64,000 bases of DNA from an uncultured Lachnospiraceae bacterium (GCA_958402795.1 CATXUX010000005.1:1-64000); one strand, 5' to 3'; shown: positions 33,678 through 42,161, counted from the first letter of the stretch. Numbers and translations: made by a program. Notes: generated from the letters alone by a model not told the origin.

Positions 33678-33719
33678 TTACCGCTCTGTAAAGAAAATGC
33701 AAGATTCCACAGATATACT
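33665..33719 (+). promoter_or_regulatory. Probable regulator-dependent promoter of ABC system 5
   Basis: CTGTAA occurs at 33665 and again at 33686 (21 bp apart), followed by TATACT at 33714-33719 with no recognisable -35. This is the layout of an OmpR-type activated promoter between kinase and transporter genes. Confidence 0.45.
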
Positions 33720-33747
33720 GTTGGTATCAACAGAAAAGGAGCGGTAA
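33678..33747 (+). repeat. Inverted repeat bracketing the leader of ABC system 5
   Basis: TTACCGCTC (33678-33686) is complementary to GAGCGGTAA (33739-33747), and the right arm covers the ribosome site AGGAG. If the start of transcription lies downstream of 33719, only the right arm would be in the RNA, so an RNA role is uncertain. Confidence 0.4.
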
Positions 33748-33750
33748 ACC

Positions 33751-34464
33751 ATGAGTAATATACTGGAATTAAGCCATGTAGAAAAAATATATGGTGAAAA
33801 AGAAAACCAGGTAAAAGCGCTGAAGGATATCAATATACAAGTCAAAGAAGGAGAATTTATTGCGATTGTAGGAACCTCAGGCAGCGGAAAATCCACACTT
33901 TTAAATCTTGTTGGAGGACTGGATACGCCTACGAAGGGGAAAATCCTTGTAAAAGGAAAAGAAATCGGGTCACTGACCAGAAAAGAACTAACCATTTTCC
34001 GGCGGAGAAATATCGGGTTTGTATTCCAGAATTACAGTCTGATGCCCGTCTTGAATGTGTATGACAATGTTGCCCTTCCGGTAACTTTTGACAAAGGGAA
34101 ACATATCAATCGTAAGTACATCGAGGAATTGCTGAAGGAGCTGGGAATTTGGGATAAACGGAAAAAGTATCCGAATGAGTTGTCAGGAGGACAGCAGCAG
34201 AGGGTTGCAATCGCAAGGGCATTAGTCAATAAACCGGCAGTCCTTCTGGCGGATGAACCTACAGGGAACCTTGATTCTGCTACAACCATAGAAGTGATCG
34301 GGTTATTGAAGGCAAGCTGCAGGAAATATAATCAGACAATCCTGATGGTAACACATAATGAGGCCATTGCACAGATCTGTGACAGGATCATCCATATTGA
34401 AGATGGTATGGTAACGTCAGGGACACATCTGTTTCCTCCAAAAGGTGGTGATGGCACATGTTAA
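33751..34464 (+). CDS. LolD/MacB-type ABC transporter ATPase (system 5)
   Basis: 237 residues; GGAGCGGTAAACC before the ATG. Walker A GTSGSGKST, Q loop FQNYSLMPVLN, signature LSGGQQQR, Walker B LLADEPTGNLD, H-loop VTHNEAIA. Closely similar to the ATPase at 11268. Overlaps the FtsX permease start by 7 bases. Confidence 0.94.
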   Translation: MSNILELSHVEKIYGEKENQVKALKDINIQVKEGEFIAIVGTSGSGKSTLLNLVGGLDTPTKGKILVKGKEIGSLTRKELTIFRRRNIGFVFQNYSLMPVLNVYDNVALPVTFDKGKHINRKYIEELLKELGIWDKRKKYPNELSGGQQQRVAIARALVNKPAVLLADEPTGNLDSATTIEVIGLLKASCRKYNQTILMVTHNEAIAQICDRIIHIEDGMVTSGTHLFPPKGGDGTC

Positions 34465-37118
34465 AACTGGCGTATCAATATATGCGGCATTATAAAAGCC
34501 AGACTTTTGCAATTCTGGCAAGTATCATTTTAACTGCTGCCTTGCTGTCCGGCGTCAGTTCCCTGATCTACAGTAGCCAGATGAACAGTCTGGAGAATGA
34601 TAAGACCATGTATGGGAATTGGCATTATTATCTGGATGTGGAACCAGAGGTGTTTTCGGAAGTACGCAGCGGACAGACAGATGCCGGATTTCAGGTAGAG
34701 CAATGTGGTAAAATGGAAATTCGGGATGTGGTAACAGAACCTTATCTCATCTATTTTATCAATACGGATGAATCCTATCGACAGATGGCGCACAGAGAAC
34801 TTATTGAGGGAAATTACCCTGCAGGGACAAACGAGATCGCGGCGGATCGCTACACGCTGGGGAACTTGGGATTTTCCGGAGAGATTGGCGATACATTAAG
34901 TCTGAATGGAAAAGATTATGTTCTGACCGGAATCATAAAAAGTGCCTGGGCAGCCAGTTCCAATGAAATGGAACTTTTTGTAGGGGAGAATTTTGAAGGT
35001 CGTGGGAGTCGGCCGCTTTTATATTTGAGATTCGATGAAGGTGAGAAGCTGTATAAGCAGCTGGACGCTTTCTTGAAGAAATATCAAATTTCTAGTGATG
35101 CAGTTACAGCAAATGATGAAGTTGTTATGTACTTAGGCGGCGAGCAGCCGGACAGTATCATAGATATTGTAAAATTCGCATTGACAGATGAAAATGGTAA
35201 TTTCACATATATTATTTTGAAATTGCAAAGTGAATATAATCTGGCATTCAACGGGATGATCCTGCTGCTTTGTGTTTTTAGCTTGTTCATCATAAACAGC
35301 ATTTTTCATATCTCTGTTTCCAAACGGACAGCGGAGTATGGCATAATGCAGACACTTGGAATCAGTGAAAAAAACATCGGCGGCACGCTGATTTTGGAAT
35401 TATGGATTTTGTTTTTTATCGGTTATCCGTTCGGGTGCCTGCTGGGGAATGGAATCCTGAATCTGCTTTATGGACAGTTATATGGTGTCTTTTCTACGCA
35501 AACAGTTGGAACGGCAGGAACCGCCATGGAATTTTCCGGACTGGATCAGATTGCTGCACAGGAGAGCGTGGAAACTGCAGCGTTCTATATATCCTGGGAT
35601 GCGATGGTCATCGGTTTTCTTTTCTTATTGGTAACCTTGGCTGCCGTTGGTTTTGGTACAGTATACTCTATGCGAAAACAGTCGATCCGGCAGGTGATGA
35701 GCGGAGATACCTCTTTTGTAAAAAGCAAAAGGAAGATATACAGTTTAAGGAATGTAAGCCTTGCGGATGTCGTAGTAGGTAAATTCATGTTTGCCAATAA
35801 GAAACGCGTCATTGGGATTTTGCTTTCCTTGTCTATCGGAGGATGTATCTTTCTTTGCACCACTTATATGGTGGAGAATTTGAAGATACACGCAGAAATG
35901 TCCATGAAGTCAGACGATGGTCTGGAATCGGAATACAGGGTCTCCGTAAAGTCGAATGCTTTATCAGATACTATTCCGGCATCAACCGTTGATGCAATCA
36001 AGGCCATGCCTGAGTTGTCGGAGATATATGCTACAAAATATACGTTGGGTGAACTTACGATTCAGGCACAGGAACTGGAATGGGAGGAATATTTTAATGA
36101 ACGAAATGCGGATGGTTACTTCCAGCAGCAGTATGGAGGAATCTGTGTAGAGAATGAAGATGGAACATACGGGATCAAGTATGATGTTTACGGATATGAT
36201 GCCGGAATGCTCGAACAGCTACAGGAGTTTATTCTGGAGGGAGAGATTATCCCGGAAGACCTGGAGGAAGGGAATCAGATCATAGCAGTTGCAAACATGG
36301 ACGGACAGGGAAATTATAACTTTTACGGAAAGCATCCCGGAGATACCATTACGCTGCGGGTCCCGGGAGACTTGAACTGTTCCAGGGAGGTACTGACGTT
36401 TCAGGAGTCAGAGGAAAACTACATCACAAAGGAATTTAAAATTGTAGCTATCGTAAGCCGCGCATTGGCTCAGGAGAGCGGCTTCCTGAACGTGGAACCG
36501 TGGAGTAATAGTCAGAGCTTTATCATGACAAACCGGCAGATGAGCAGCCAGTTTGGAATAGAGGATTACAGCTTCGTAAATGCATCCCCGGCTGCCGGGG
36601 TAGACCCGGATCAGGCAGCCAGCCAGTTACTGGGAAAGATTCAGGATGTACCAAAGGCGGTCTTGCAGGATTATACAGTGGCAATCGAAACACAGAAGAA
36701 TTACCTGCGGCAGCAGCAGTTATTCTTTTCGGGAATCGCCCTCATTTTACTGGTGATCAGTTTGTTCCACATCATGAACAGCATGAATTACTCCATCCTT
36801 TCCCACAGGCGGGAATATGGCATTATCCGGGCAATGGGAATTACAGATATTGGATTTTATGGGATGATTTTAAAGGCGGGAATTCTGTATGGTGTCCTGA
36901 CAGACCTGTTTATTTTCCTGATCTATAACCTCGTTTTTCGGAAAATCATGGATTATTATATGGCCCATGTCGTACAGTTTCTGCACTTTACAGCAGGAAT
37001 TCCCAATGGAATCATGGCATCGGTTATGGTGCTAAATATTGTGATTGCGGTTATAGCGGTTAGTATTCCGGCAAGAAAGATCGTGGAATCGGATATTGTC
37101 AATGAAATTGATAGATAG
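34458..37118 (+). CDS. FtsX-family ABC transporter permease (system 5)
   Basis: 886 residues. N-terminal helix (about 17-37), external domain, three helices (about 265-420) with SKRTAEYGIMQTLGISEKNI between them, a second external domain (about 470-750), and three final helices with HRREYGIIRAMGITDIGFYG, the repeated FtsX coupling motif. AAAGGTGGTGATGGC precedes the ATG. Works with the 33751 ATPase; with the 32084/32772 pair it forms a self-contained detection and resistance module. Confidence 0.92.
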   Translation: MLKLAYQYMRHYKSQTFAILASIILTAALLSGVSSLIYSSQMNSLENDKTMYGNWHYYLDVEPEVFSEVRSGQTDAGFQVEQCGKMEIRDVVTEPYLIYFINTDESYRQMAHRELIEGNYPAGTNEIAADRYTLGNLGFSGEIGDTLSLNGKDYVLTGIIKSAWAASSNEMELFVGENFEGRGSRPLLYLRFDEGEKLYKQLDAFLKKYQISSDAVTANDEVVMYLGGEQPDSIIDIVKFALTDENGNFTYIILKLQSEYNLAFNGMILLLCVFSLFIINSIFHISVSKRTAEYGIMQTLGISEKNIGGTLILELWILFFIGYPFGCLLGNGILNLLYGQLYGVFSTQTVGTAGTAMEFSGLDQIAAQESVETAAFYISWDAMVIGFLFLLVTLAAVGFGTVYSMRKQSIRQVMSGDTSFVKSKRKIYSLRNVSLADVVVGKFMFANKKRVIGILLSLSIGGCIFLCTTYMVENLKIHAEMSMKSDDGLESEYRVSVKSNALSDTIPASTVDAIKAMPELSEIYATKYTLGELTIQAQELEWEEYFNERNADGYFQQQYGGICVENEDGTYGIKYDVYGYDAGMLEQLQEFILEGEIIPEDLEEGNQIIAVANMDGQGNYNFYGKHPGDTITLRVPGDLNCSREVLTFQESEENYITKEFKIVAIVSRALAQESGFLNVEPWSNSQSFIMTNRQMSSQFGIEDYSFVNASPAAGVDPDQAASQLLGKIQDVPKAVLQDYTVAIETQKNYLRQQQLFFSGIALILLVISLFHIMNSMNYSILSHRREYGIIRAMGITDIGFYGMILKAGILYGVLTDLFIFLIYNLVFRKIMDYYMAHVVQFLHFTAGIPNGIMASVMVLNIVIAVIAVSIPARKIVESDIVNEIDR

Positions 37119-37185
37119 ATTGAAAAACGGTCGGGAAATGGCCGATTATCATTAAAGGTTAAGGACAAGTCAAGGAGGTAGCACT

Positions 37186-37452
37186 ATGGTGAGAAGTCAC
37201 AGTTTTATTGCAACGCCACCTGGGGCGACAATTAAAGAACAGTTGAATGATAGAGGCATGAGTCAGAAGGAGTTTGCAGCCAGGATGGATATGTCTGAGA
37301 AGCATATAAGCAAACTCATTAATGGTGATGTACAGCTTACACCGGAAATCGCAGTCAGGTTAGAGATGGTTCTAGGTGTTCCAGCTAAGTTTTGGAATAA
37401 TCTTGAGGCAATTTACAGAGAGAAGATTATCAAGGCTCGTCCATCTTCTTGA
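37186..37452 (+). pseudogene. HigA-type antitoxin/XRE protein, truncated
   Basis: 88 residues with a complete XRE HTH (GMSQKEFAARMDMSEKHISK, then I-N-G-D-V-Q-L-T-P-E) and the HigA family signature T-P-P-G-A-T-I-K-E-Q-L. Relatives of this exact type continue after W-N-N-L-E-A-I-Y-R-E-K with an ImmA/IrrE-like metallopeptidase part; here the frame ends at once with R-P-S-S. The 253 bases that follow show no gene. The HTH piece has a good ribosome site (AAGGAGGTAGC) and may still be translated; no HigB toxin gene is adjacent. Confidence 0.7.
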
Positions 37453-37705
37453 TAAATCGTCCAGATCGGGTTACAATATTACTATAATGTGCTTGAAAGG
37501 GCAGATTATGGGGGGTATGATGAATGCTGGCGAAACGAAGAGCCGGTCTTATGATATGGTGAGGGCATATGTGGAAGTGGAAGAGGCACTTATTATGTGC
37601 GGAGTGATGCATTTAATGAGCAGCATAATTTTTCGTCCAACCAGAAATGGAATCGTCCAATTTTAACACGATTTGGATGAAAATCCGAGTTGACAAGGAG
37701 AGAAA

Positions 37706-38365
37706 GTGAAAAATAGAACAAAATTTTTTCTTGTGATGTGTATAGTGATTGTCAGTTGTATCTGTGTCTATGTTTTTTCTCGTTATCAGAATACATCTGC
37801 CGAACGCTTACCCAATAAATACGACATTGCTATGGAACCGGTTCACAGTACAGTAGATCAGGATTGCGATGGCGTTGATGACCAGACAGATATTTTGCAG
37901 GAAGCATTGAAGTATATCGCCTCCAAACCGAAATATAAAAGTAAATATTATCAAACGGGATATCCTGACGACGGATATGGAGTGTGTACGGATGTGGTGG
38001 CAAATGCGCTGAAAAATGCCGGTTACGACCTTATGACTCTTGTGCAGGAGGATGTAAAAAGGAACCCCGATGATTACGATATAACGGAACCGGACCCAAA
38101 CATTGACTTCCGGCGTGTAAGAAATTTAAAGATTTATTTTTCGCACACTGCCGTAAACCTTACGACAGATATTTCTGAAACAGAGGAATGGCAGGGAGGA
38201 GATATTGTCATATTTCAAAACCATATAGGAATTGTTTCTGACCGGCGCAATGAAAATGGCGTGCCATATGTAATACATCATAATGGACCGTGGCAGAAAT
38301 CGTATGAACAGGATATTCTGGAAAGTAGGGATGATATTGTTGGCCACTATAGAATTTCTGAGTGA
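37706..38365 (+). CDS. DUF1287 family exported protein
   Basis: 219 residues from GTG 37706 (ACAAGGAGAGAAA upstream). A signal-anchor helix (residues 8-26) is followed by D-Q-D-C-D-G-V-D-D-Q-T-D-I-L, Y-P-D-D-G-Y-G-V-C-T-D-V-V-A-N-A-L (with the conserved Cys and Asp), V-N-L-T-T-D, W-Q-G-G-D-I-V-I-F and H-I-G-I-V-S-D-R-R. These are DUF1287 hallmarks, a cysteine-hydrolase-like fold of unknown substrate acting outside the cell, probably on the wall or on a peptide. Confidence 0.88.
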   Translation: MKNRTKFFLVMCIVIVSCICVYVFSRYQNTSAERLPNKYDIAMEPVHSTVDQDCDGVDDQTDILQEALKYIASKPKYKSKYYQTGYPDDGYGVCTDVVANALKNAGYDLMTLVQEDVKRNPDDYDITEPDPNIDFRRVRNLKIYFSHTAVNLTTDISETEEWQGGDIVIFQNHIGIVSDRRNENGVPYVIHHNGPWQKSYEQDILESRDDIVGHYRISE

Positions 38366-38412
38366 TTTGCCAGAGAATTTCTGAGGATTTAAATAAGATA
38401 GAACATAATCAA

Positions 38413-38442
38413 AAAACCGGGGATTTCCTCTCCGGTTTTTTG
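38413..38442 (+). terminator. Rho-independent terminator
   Basis: AAAAAACCGG pairs with CCGGTTTTTT around GGATTTCCTCT; strong on both strands. Confidence 0.88.
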
Positions 38443-38448
38443 TCAGCT

Positions 38449-38473
38449 AAAATATTTTACGCATACTGGTACC
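38449..38473 (-). repeat. Third copy of the 2029-2053 segment (end of the small repeated ORF)
   Basis: AAAATATTTTACGCATACTG and the next four bases are identical to 2030-2053, and both copies follow directly after a terminator hairpin. Only the last codons of the small ORF are kept; the sequence then runs into the end of the PrsW gene. Confidence 0.7.
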
Positions 38474-38490
38474 CCGTGAGGGTGAGAGAA

Positions 38491-39213
38491 TCAGTACATC
38501 GTGCCGGGGATATGCTGGTCATGCGAGGACTGTCGTTTGATCTGTGCATAGGCGGCAAAGAACATGACAGCAATGAAGATGACAAATCCCCATTCTGACC
38601 GTTCATCCTGGGAGGAGGCGATAAAGTCGTATGCTCCGTGCAGGAGCGCCGGAACCAGAACCGCCATGGTGCGGCAGAATTTTGACCTGCCCTCTCTGCC
38701 ATATCCTTCATACAGTTTTGCAGATCCGTACCAGAGGCCCATAAAAACGCCGAAGCAGGCATGGCCGGGAACCGCGGTTACTGCGCGTACCATGGCAACC
38801 TGAAGACCGTACTGCAGAACATAGCTGATATTTTCCCAGAGCGCGAAGCCGAGAGAAACGAAAACCGCATATACAACACCGTCGAAGCGATAATTAAAAG
38901 CGGAGGAGTTCCACGTGCGTTTCTTCAGCAGAACGTATTTCGCGCCTTCTTCGGAAAATGCCACGACAACAAAATACAGCAAAATCTGATACAGCAGTGG
39001 GTTGTCTGCACAGAATGTATTCAGGAGCATGCTGCCAAGCTGTTCCAGTATCAGGGCGATTCCGGTGGAGAGAATGCCGTATGTAATGAGGGAAAGCAGG
39101 AGATGAGGCGGTTCTTTTTCATATTTATCAGCCTGGTAAACTTTGATAAGCAGGATCACCGCCGGAATGATTGCCGCGGCGATCAGAATCGGGTTTGCAT
39201 ATAATAAGAACAT
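38491..39213 (-). CDS. prsW: PrsW-family intramembrane metalloprotease
   Basis: 240 residues, about eight membrane helices. Family motifs are all visible: an early K-Y-E-K-E-P-P-H-L-L-L, the catalytic F-S-E-E-G-A-K-Y (about residues 88-95), V-P-G-H-A-C-F-G-V-F-M-G and L-L-H-G-A-Y-D-F. PrsW-type proteases cut membrane anti-sigma factors in Bacillus; whether the membrane protein at 27118 is a target cannot be told. Strong minus-strand promoter at 39268-39296 and GGAGG before the ATG. Confidence 0.92.
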   Translation of the reverse strand: MFLLYANPILIAAAIIPAVILLIKVYQADKYEKEPPHLLLSLITYGILSTGIALILEQLGSMLLNTFCADNPLLYQILLYFVVVAFSEEGAKYVLLKKRTWNSSAFNYRFDGVVYAVFVSLGFALWENISYVLQYGLQVAMVRAVTAVPGHACFGVFMGLWYGSAKLYEGYGREGRSKFCRTMAVLVPALLHGAYDFIASSQDERSEWGFVIFIAVMFFAAYAQIKRQSSHDQHIPGTMY

Positions 39214-39267
39214 CGTGTGTCCTCCTCGAAAAATTTTTTTTGATTTTGTCAGGTTCCGTCTGTTTGT

Positions 39268-39296
39268 AGTATAGCAGATGAAAAACAGGGATTCAA
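39268..39296 (-). promoter_or_regulatory. Promoter of the PrsW gene
   Basis: On the minus strand TTGAAT (39296-39291), 17-base spacer, TATACT (39273-39268). Confidence 0.65.
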
Positions 39297-39400
39297 TAAG
39301 AGGAATCGCAGAATATCCGGTGAAAAAAGAGACGGATGGGTATATAATGATACTGTCGCTCTGACAGGAGCATAAAGACGGAACGGAAAGGGAAGCTACG

Positions 39401-40297
39401 ATGTTAGAAATGGAGAGCTGCGCGCTCTGCCCAAGGGAGTGCCGTGTGAACCGCAGTGCAGGGCAAAGGGGAGTCTGCGGGGTACCTGCAGAGATTTATG
39501 CCGCAAGAGCTGCGCTGCATATGTGGGAAGAACCGTGTATTTCAGGGGAACGTGGATCCGGCGCTGTGTTTTTCAGCGGATGCCCGCTTGGCTGTATATA
39601 TTGTCAGAATCATCTGATTTCTGAAGGAAAAGCTGGGAAAACAATTACGGTACAACGGCTGGCAGAGATATTTCTGGAACTGCAGGATCAGGATGCCGCG
39701 AATATCAATCTGGTTACGCCGACGCACTATACGCCGCAGATCATAGATGCGGTGCGTCTGTCGAGAGAGAAAGGACTTCGCTTACCGATTGTGTATAACT
39801 GCAGCGGTTACGAAAAGGCGGAGACGTTGCAGAGCCTGGAGGGAATCGTGGACATATACCTGACGGACTTTAAATATATGGAAGCAGATCTTGCAAAACG
39901 ATATTCACGGGCAGCCGATTATCCGGAAATAGCGAAAGCTGCCCTGGCAGAGATGGTGCGGCAGCAGAACCCCCCGGTGTTTGATGAAGATGGGATGATG
40001 AAACAGGGCGTGATTGTCCGGCATCTGCTTTTGCCCGGCCATGTGAAAAATGCGAAGGCGGTTGTCCGGTATGTATATGAAACATATGGAAATGATGTAT
40101 ATTTCAGCCTGATGAACCAGTATACTCCGCCTGCGCAGCCGGTAGATATTCCGGAGCTGAACCGCCGTGTAACACGACGGGAATACGAAAGTCTGGTTGA
40201 CTATGCAATCGATCTGGGTGTGGAGAATGGATTTATTCAGGAGGGGAAGACAGCAAAAGAGAGTTTTATCCCGGAATTTGACTGTGAAGGGATCTAA
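39401..40297 (+). CDS. Radical SAM protein, PflA-activase-like
   Basis: 298 residues. An N-terminal cysteine group (C-A-L-C-P-R-E-C, then R-G-V-C-G) precedes the radical SAM cluster motif F-S-G-C-P-L-G-C-I-Y-C-Q-N (Cys61, 65, 68), followed by N-L-V-T-P-T-H-Y and Y-N-C-S-G-Y. This is the pattern of uncharacterised pyruvate-formate-lyase-activase-related proteins (YgiQ-unrelated), which use SAM to start a radical on a substrate not yet known. Start chosen at 39401 behind GGAAAGGGAAGC; ATG 39413 is an alternative. Confidence 0.88.
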   Translation: MLEMESCALCPRECRVNRSAGQRGVCGVPAEIYAARAALHMWEEPCISGERGSGAVFFSGCPLGCIYCQNHLISEGKAGKTITVQRLAEIFLELQDQDAANINLVTPTHYTPQIIDAVRLSREKGLRLPIVYNCSGYEKAETLQSLEGIVDIYLTDFKYMEADLAKRYSRAADYPEIAKAALAEMVRQQNPPVFDEDGMMKQGVIVRHLLLPGHVKNAKAVVRYVYETYGNDVYFSLMNQYTPPAQPVDIPELNRRVTRREYESLVDYAIDLGVENGFIQEGKTAKESFIPEFDCEGI

Positions 40298-40298
40298 G

Positions 40299-40492
40299 AT
40301 GTTGGGGTCAAAAGACCCCAACTATGATACCTACGGATTGTTTCGTGCTACGCACTCCCACAATCCTGCCCCAAATTCGGATATCGTGTGGCATACGCCC
40401 CACTTTTATCCTCATGTTGGGGCGGGTCCCAAGGTCTTTCACCCACCTATGAGCAAGCTCATGTGGGTTTAGACCTTTTGACCCTGGTATCG
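40299..40492. repeat. Palindromic intergenic element of about 190 bp
   Basis: It opens with a perfect hairpin (GTTGGGGTC 40301-40309, GACCCCAAC 40314-40322) and its ends pair with each other (GATACC 40326-40331 with GGTATC 40486-40491; GGGTCAAAAG with CTTTTGACCC). An inner hairpin CCCAC…GAGC AA GCTC…GTGGG lies at 40442-40467. No ORF. A related short hairpin is at 30049. Confidence 0.6.
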
Positions 40493-40502
40493 GAATCTAA
40501 AT

Positions 40503-40556
40503 AGTTGACAAAAGCCACTATATGCCTTATACTGCATATAGTGGCTTTTGTCAACT
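40503..40556. promoter_or_regulatory. 23-bp perfect palindrome containing a promoter on each strand
   Basis: Left arm 40503-40525 and right arm 40534-40556 are exact inverse complements around an 8-base loop. On the plus strand TTGACA (40505-40510), 17 bases, TATACT (40528-40533). Because of the symmetry the minus strand carries TTGACA, 17 bases, TATAAG. The MarR gene starts 20 bases downstream, so this is most likely its autoregulated promoter/operator. Confidence 0.75.
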
Positions 40557-40575
40557 AAATGGCGGGAGGGAAAGT

Positions 40576-41022
40576 ATGTCAGAAAGAGAACTGGCGGTAC
40601 AGCGGATACGAGAGTTCAATCGGTTTTATATGCCTCTGCTCCGGCTGCTGGATAATCATTATTTAGGTTCGGAGTATACACCTACAGAAGCTCGCGTATT
40701 GTATGAGATACACGAAAACGACGGGTGTAACGCCGCGTTCATCGCAAAAGTGATGAACATAGATAAAAGTTATCTCAGCAGAATCATCCGGCTTCATGAA
40801 AAGAAAGGGTATTTGACACGAACCGTATCGGAAACAGATTCCAGGGCATACCAGCTTCATTTAACGGAAGCGGGGGTGGCTCAGACCGAAGACTTTATCG
40901 AAAGGTCCAATCAGCAGATTGAAGAGATCATTCAGTCGTTGAGCGGGAAAGACTGTGCAGAGCTGATCCGTGCGCTGGATACAACAACGGATATTTTAGA
41001 AAACTGCAGGGAAACAGAATAA
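40576..41022 (+). CDS. MarR-family transcriptional regulator
   Basis: 148 residues from ATG 40576 (GGGAGGGAAAGT upstream). The winged HTH is seen as T-E-A-R-V-L-Y-E-I-H, N-A-A-F-I-A-K-V-M-N-I-D-K-S-Y-L-S-R-I-I and the wing L-T-R-T-V-S-E-T-D-S-R-A-Y-Q-L-H. GNAT gene follows after 22 bases. MarR proteins of this MarR-GNAT type usually repress their own small operon. Confidence 0.92.
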   Translation: MSERELAVQRIREFNRFYMPLLRLLDNHYLGSEYTPTEARVLYEIHENDGCNAAFIAKVMNIDKSYLSRIIRLHEKKGYLTRTVSETDSRAYQLHLTEAGVAQTEDFIERSNQQIEEIIQSLSGKDCAELIRALDTTTDILENCRETE

Positions 41023-41044
41023 ATTTTACAGGAGGATTTTTTCT

Positions 41045-41503
41045 ATGAAAGTCGTACCATATGACAAAAAATACAAAAAAGATTTTATCGAAATGAATAA
41101 ACAATGGATTACAGAAATGTTTGTACTTGAGGAAGAAGATCTGGCGGTTTTGAACAATATTGATCAGGCGATTGACGAGGGCGGGCAGATTTTCTTTGCC
41201 ATCGATGACGACGAAAACGTACTGGCCTGCTGCATGATCGCTCCGCTTTCGAACGGGGAATGGGAGATTGAGAAATTCTGCGCGAGGGGAATGTATACCG
41301 GAACCGGAGCAGGAACAGCCTGTTTAAAAGCGTGTATGGATTACGCAAAGGAAAAACAGGTGGAAAAAATTGTGATCGTAACCAATACAAAATGCGAGCA
41401 GGCAGTCCATTTATATAGAAAGTTCGGATTTACCGAAGTCCCGGTTGATAAAGAAAAATTCTCGTACGAAAGAGGGAATATTGCTTTTGAGAAAGTAATT
41501 TAG
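41045..41503 (+). CDS. GNAT family N-acetyltransferase
   Basis: 152 residues. I-E-K-F-C-A-R-G-M-Y-T-G-T-G-A-G-T-A-C-L (about 79-98) is acetyl-CoA motif A, followed by I-V-I-V-T-N-T-K and L-Y-R-K-F-G-F-T-E-V. Co-transcribed with the MarR gene, whose repressor may respond to the same compound; substrate unknown. ACAGGAGGATTTTTTCT precedes the ATG. Confidence 0.9.
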   Translation: MKVVPYDKKYKKDFIEMNKQWITEMFVLEEEDLAVLNNIDQAIDEGGQIFFAIDDDENVLACCMIAPLSNGEWEIEKFCARGMYTGTGAGTACLKACMDYAKEKQVEKIVIVTNTKCEQAVHLYRKFGFTEVPVDKEKFSYERGNIAFEKVI

Positions 41504-41527
41504 TTCACAAAAAGTTCACAAAAAATG

Positions 41528-41554
41528 TTAGCACTCGCTATTGACGAGTGCTAA
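41528..41554 (+). promoter_or_regulatory. CIRCE element (HrcA operator)
   Basis: TTAGCACTC (41528-41536), nine bases, GAGTGCTAA (41546-41554): an exact match to the CIRCE consensus. It overlaps the -35 of the promoter for hsp20, so HrcA represses this gene until heat or misfolding stress. Confidence 0.97.
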
Positions 41555-41569
41555 CAAAGGTGTTATAAC
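41541..41569 (+). promoter_or_regulatory. Promoter of hsp20
   Basis: TTGACG (41541-41546), 17 bases, TATAAC (41564-41569); the -35 sits inside CIRCE. Confidence 0.75.
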
Positions 41570-41684
41570 ATATATAGAACAAAGGAAGAGGGAAAGAAAG
41601 AGGACAAGAGGTCCGAAGATTTCCTGAAGAGTCCCGCGTTCTGGTTAACAGGTTGGTTTTCATTAGGAAAAGGAGAGATGACTT

Positions 41685-42161
41685 ATGATGACACCTAGTA
41701 TTTTTAGAGAGAGCTTATTTGATGATTTCTTTGATGACTTTTTTGATTTTCCTGTATTTGACGACAGAGAGATGCAGAAGGCAGAGAAAAAGCTGTATGG
41801 ACGGCATGCGGCGCGCATGATGAAGACCGATGTGCAGGAGCATGACGATCACTACGAGGTAGATATTGATCTTCCGGGGTTTAAGAAAGATGAACTGTCT
41901 CTGGAGCTGAAAGACGGTTATCTGCAGATCAGCGCCGCGAAGGGACTGGATAAAGAGGAAAAGGAGAAAGAGACAGGCAAATATGTCCGTCGGGAACGTT
42001 ATGCGGGCAGCGTGAGCAGAGCGTTCTATGTTGGCAAGGATGTAAAACAGGAAGACATTCACGCGAAGTATGAGAACGGTGTTTTGAAACTGAGTATTCC
42101 AAAGGCCGAAGAGAAAAAGCCGGAAGTGGAAGATAACAGATACATTGCCATCGAGGGATAA
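41685..42161 (+). CDS. hsp20: Hsp20/alpha-crystallin family small heat-shock protein
   Basis: 158 residues; AAAGGAGAG precedes the ATG. A flexible N-terminus rich in Phe and Asp (about 1-40) leads into the alpha-crystallin domain: K-T-D-V-Q-E-H-D-D-H-Y-E-V-D-I-D-L-P-G-F-K-K, the S-R-A-F-Y-V strand and the A-x-x-x-n-G-V-L motif (here Y-E-N-G-V-L-K-L-S-I-P-K). ATP-independent holdase that forms oligomers in the cytoplasm. The CIRCE element places it in the HrcA regulon. A terminator follows. Confidence 0.96.
   Translation: MMTPSIFRESLFDDFFDDFFDFPVFDDREMQKAEKKLYGRHAARMMKTDVQEHDDHYEVDIDLPGFKKDELSLELKDGYLQISAAKGLDKEEKEKETGKYVRRERYAGSVSRAFYVGKDVKQEDIHAKYENGVLKLSIPKAEEKKPEVEDNRYIAIEG

Noticed and set aside
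37376..37666. 96-aa frame after the truncated HigA gene
   Set aside because: Starts inside the HigA frame, composition not convincing, no family; treated as degenerate sequence.
38362..38598. 78-aa plus-strand frame
   Set aside because: Runs through a terminator, the 38449 repeat and the antisense of PrsW.
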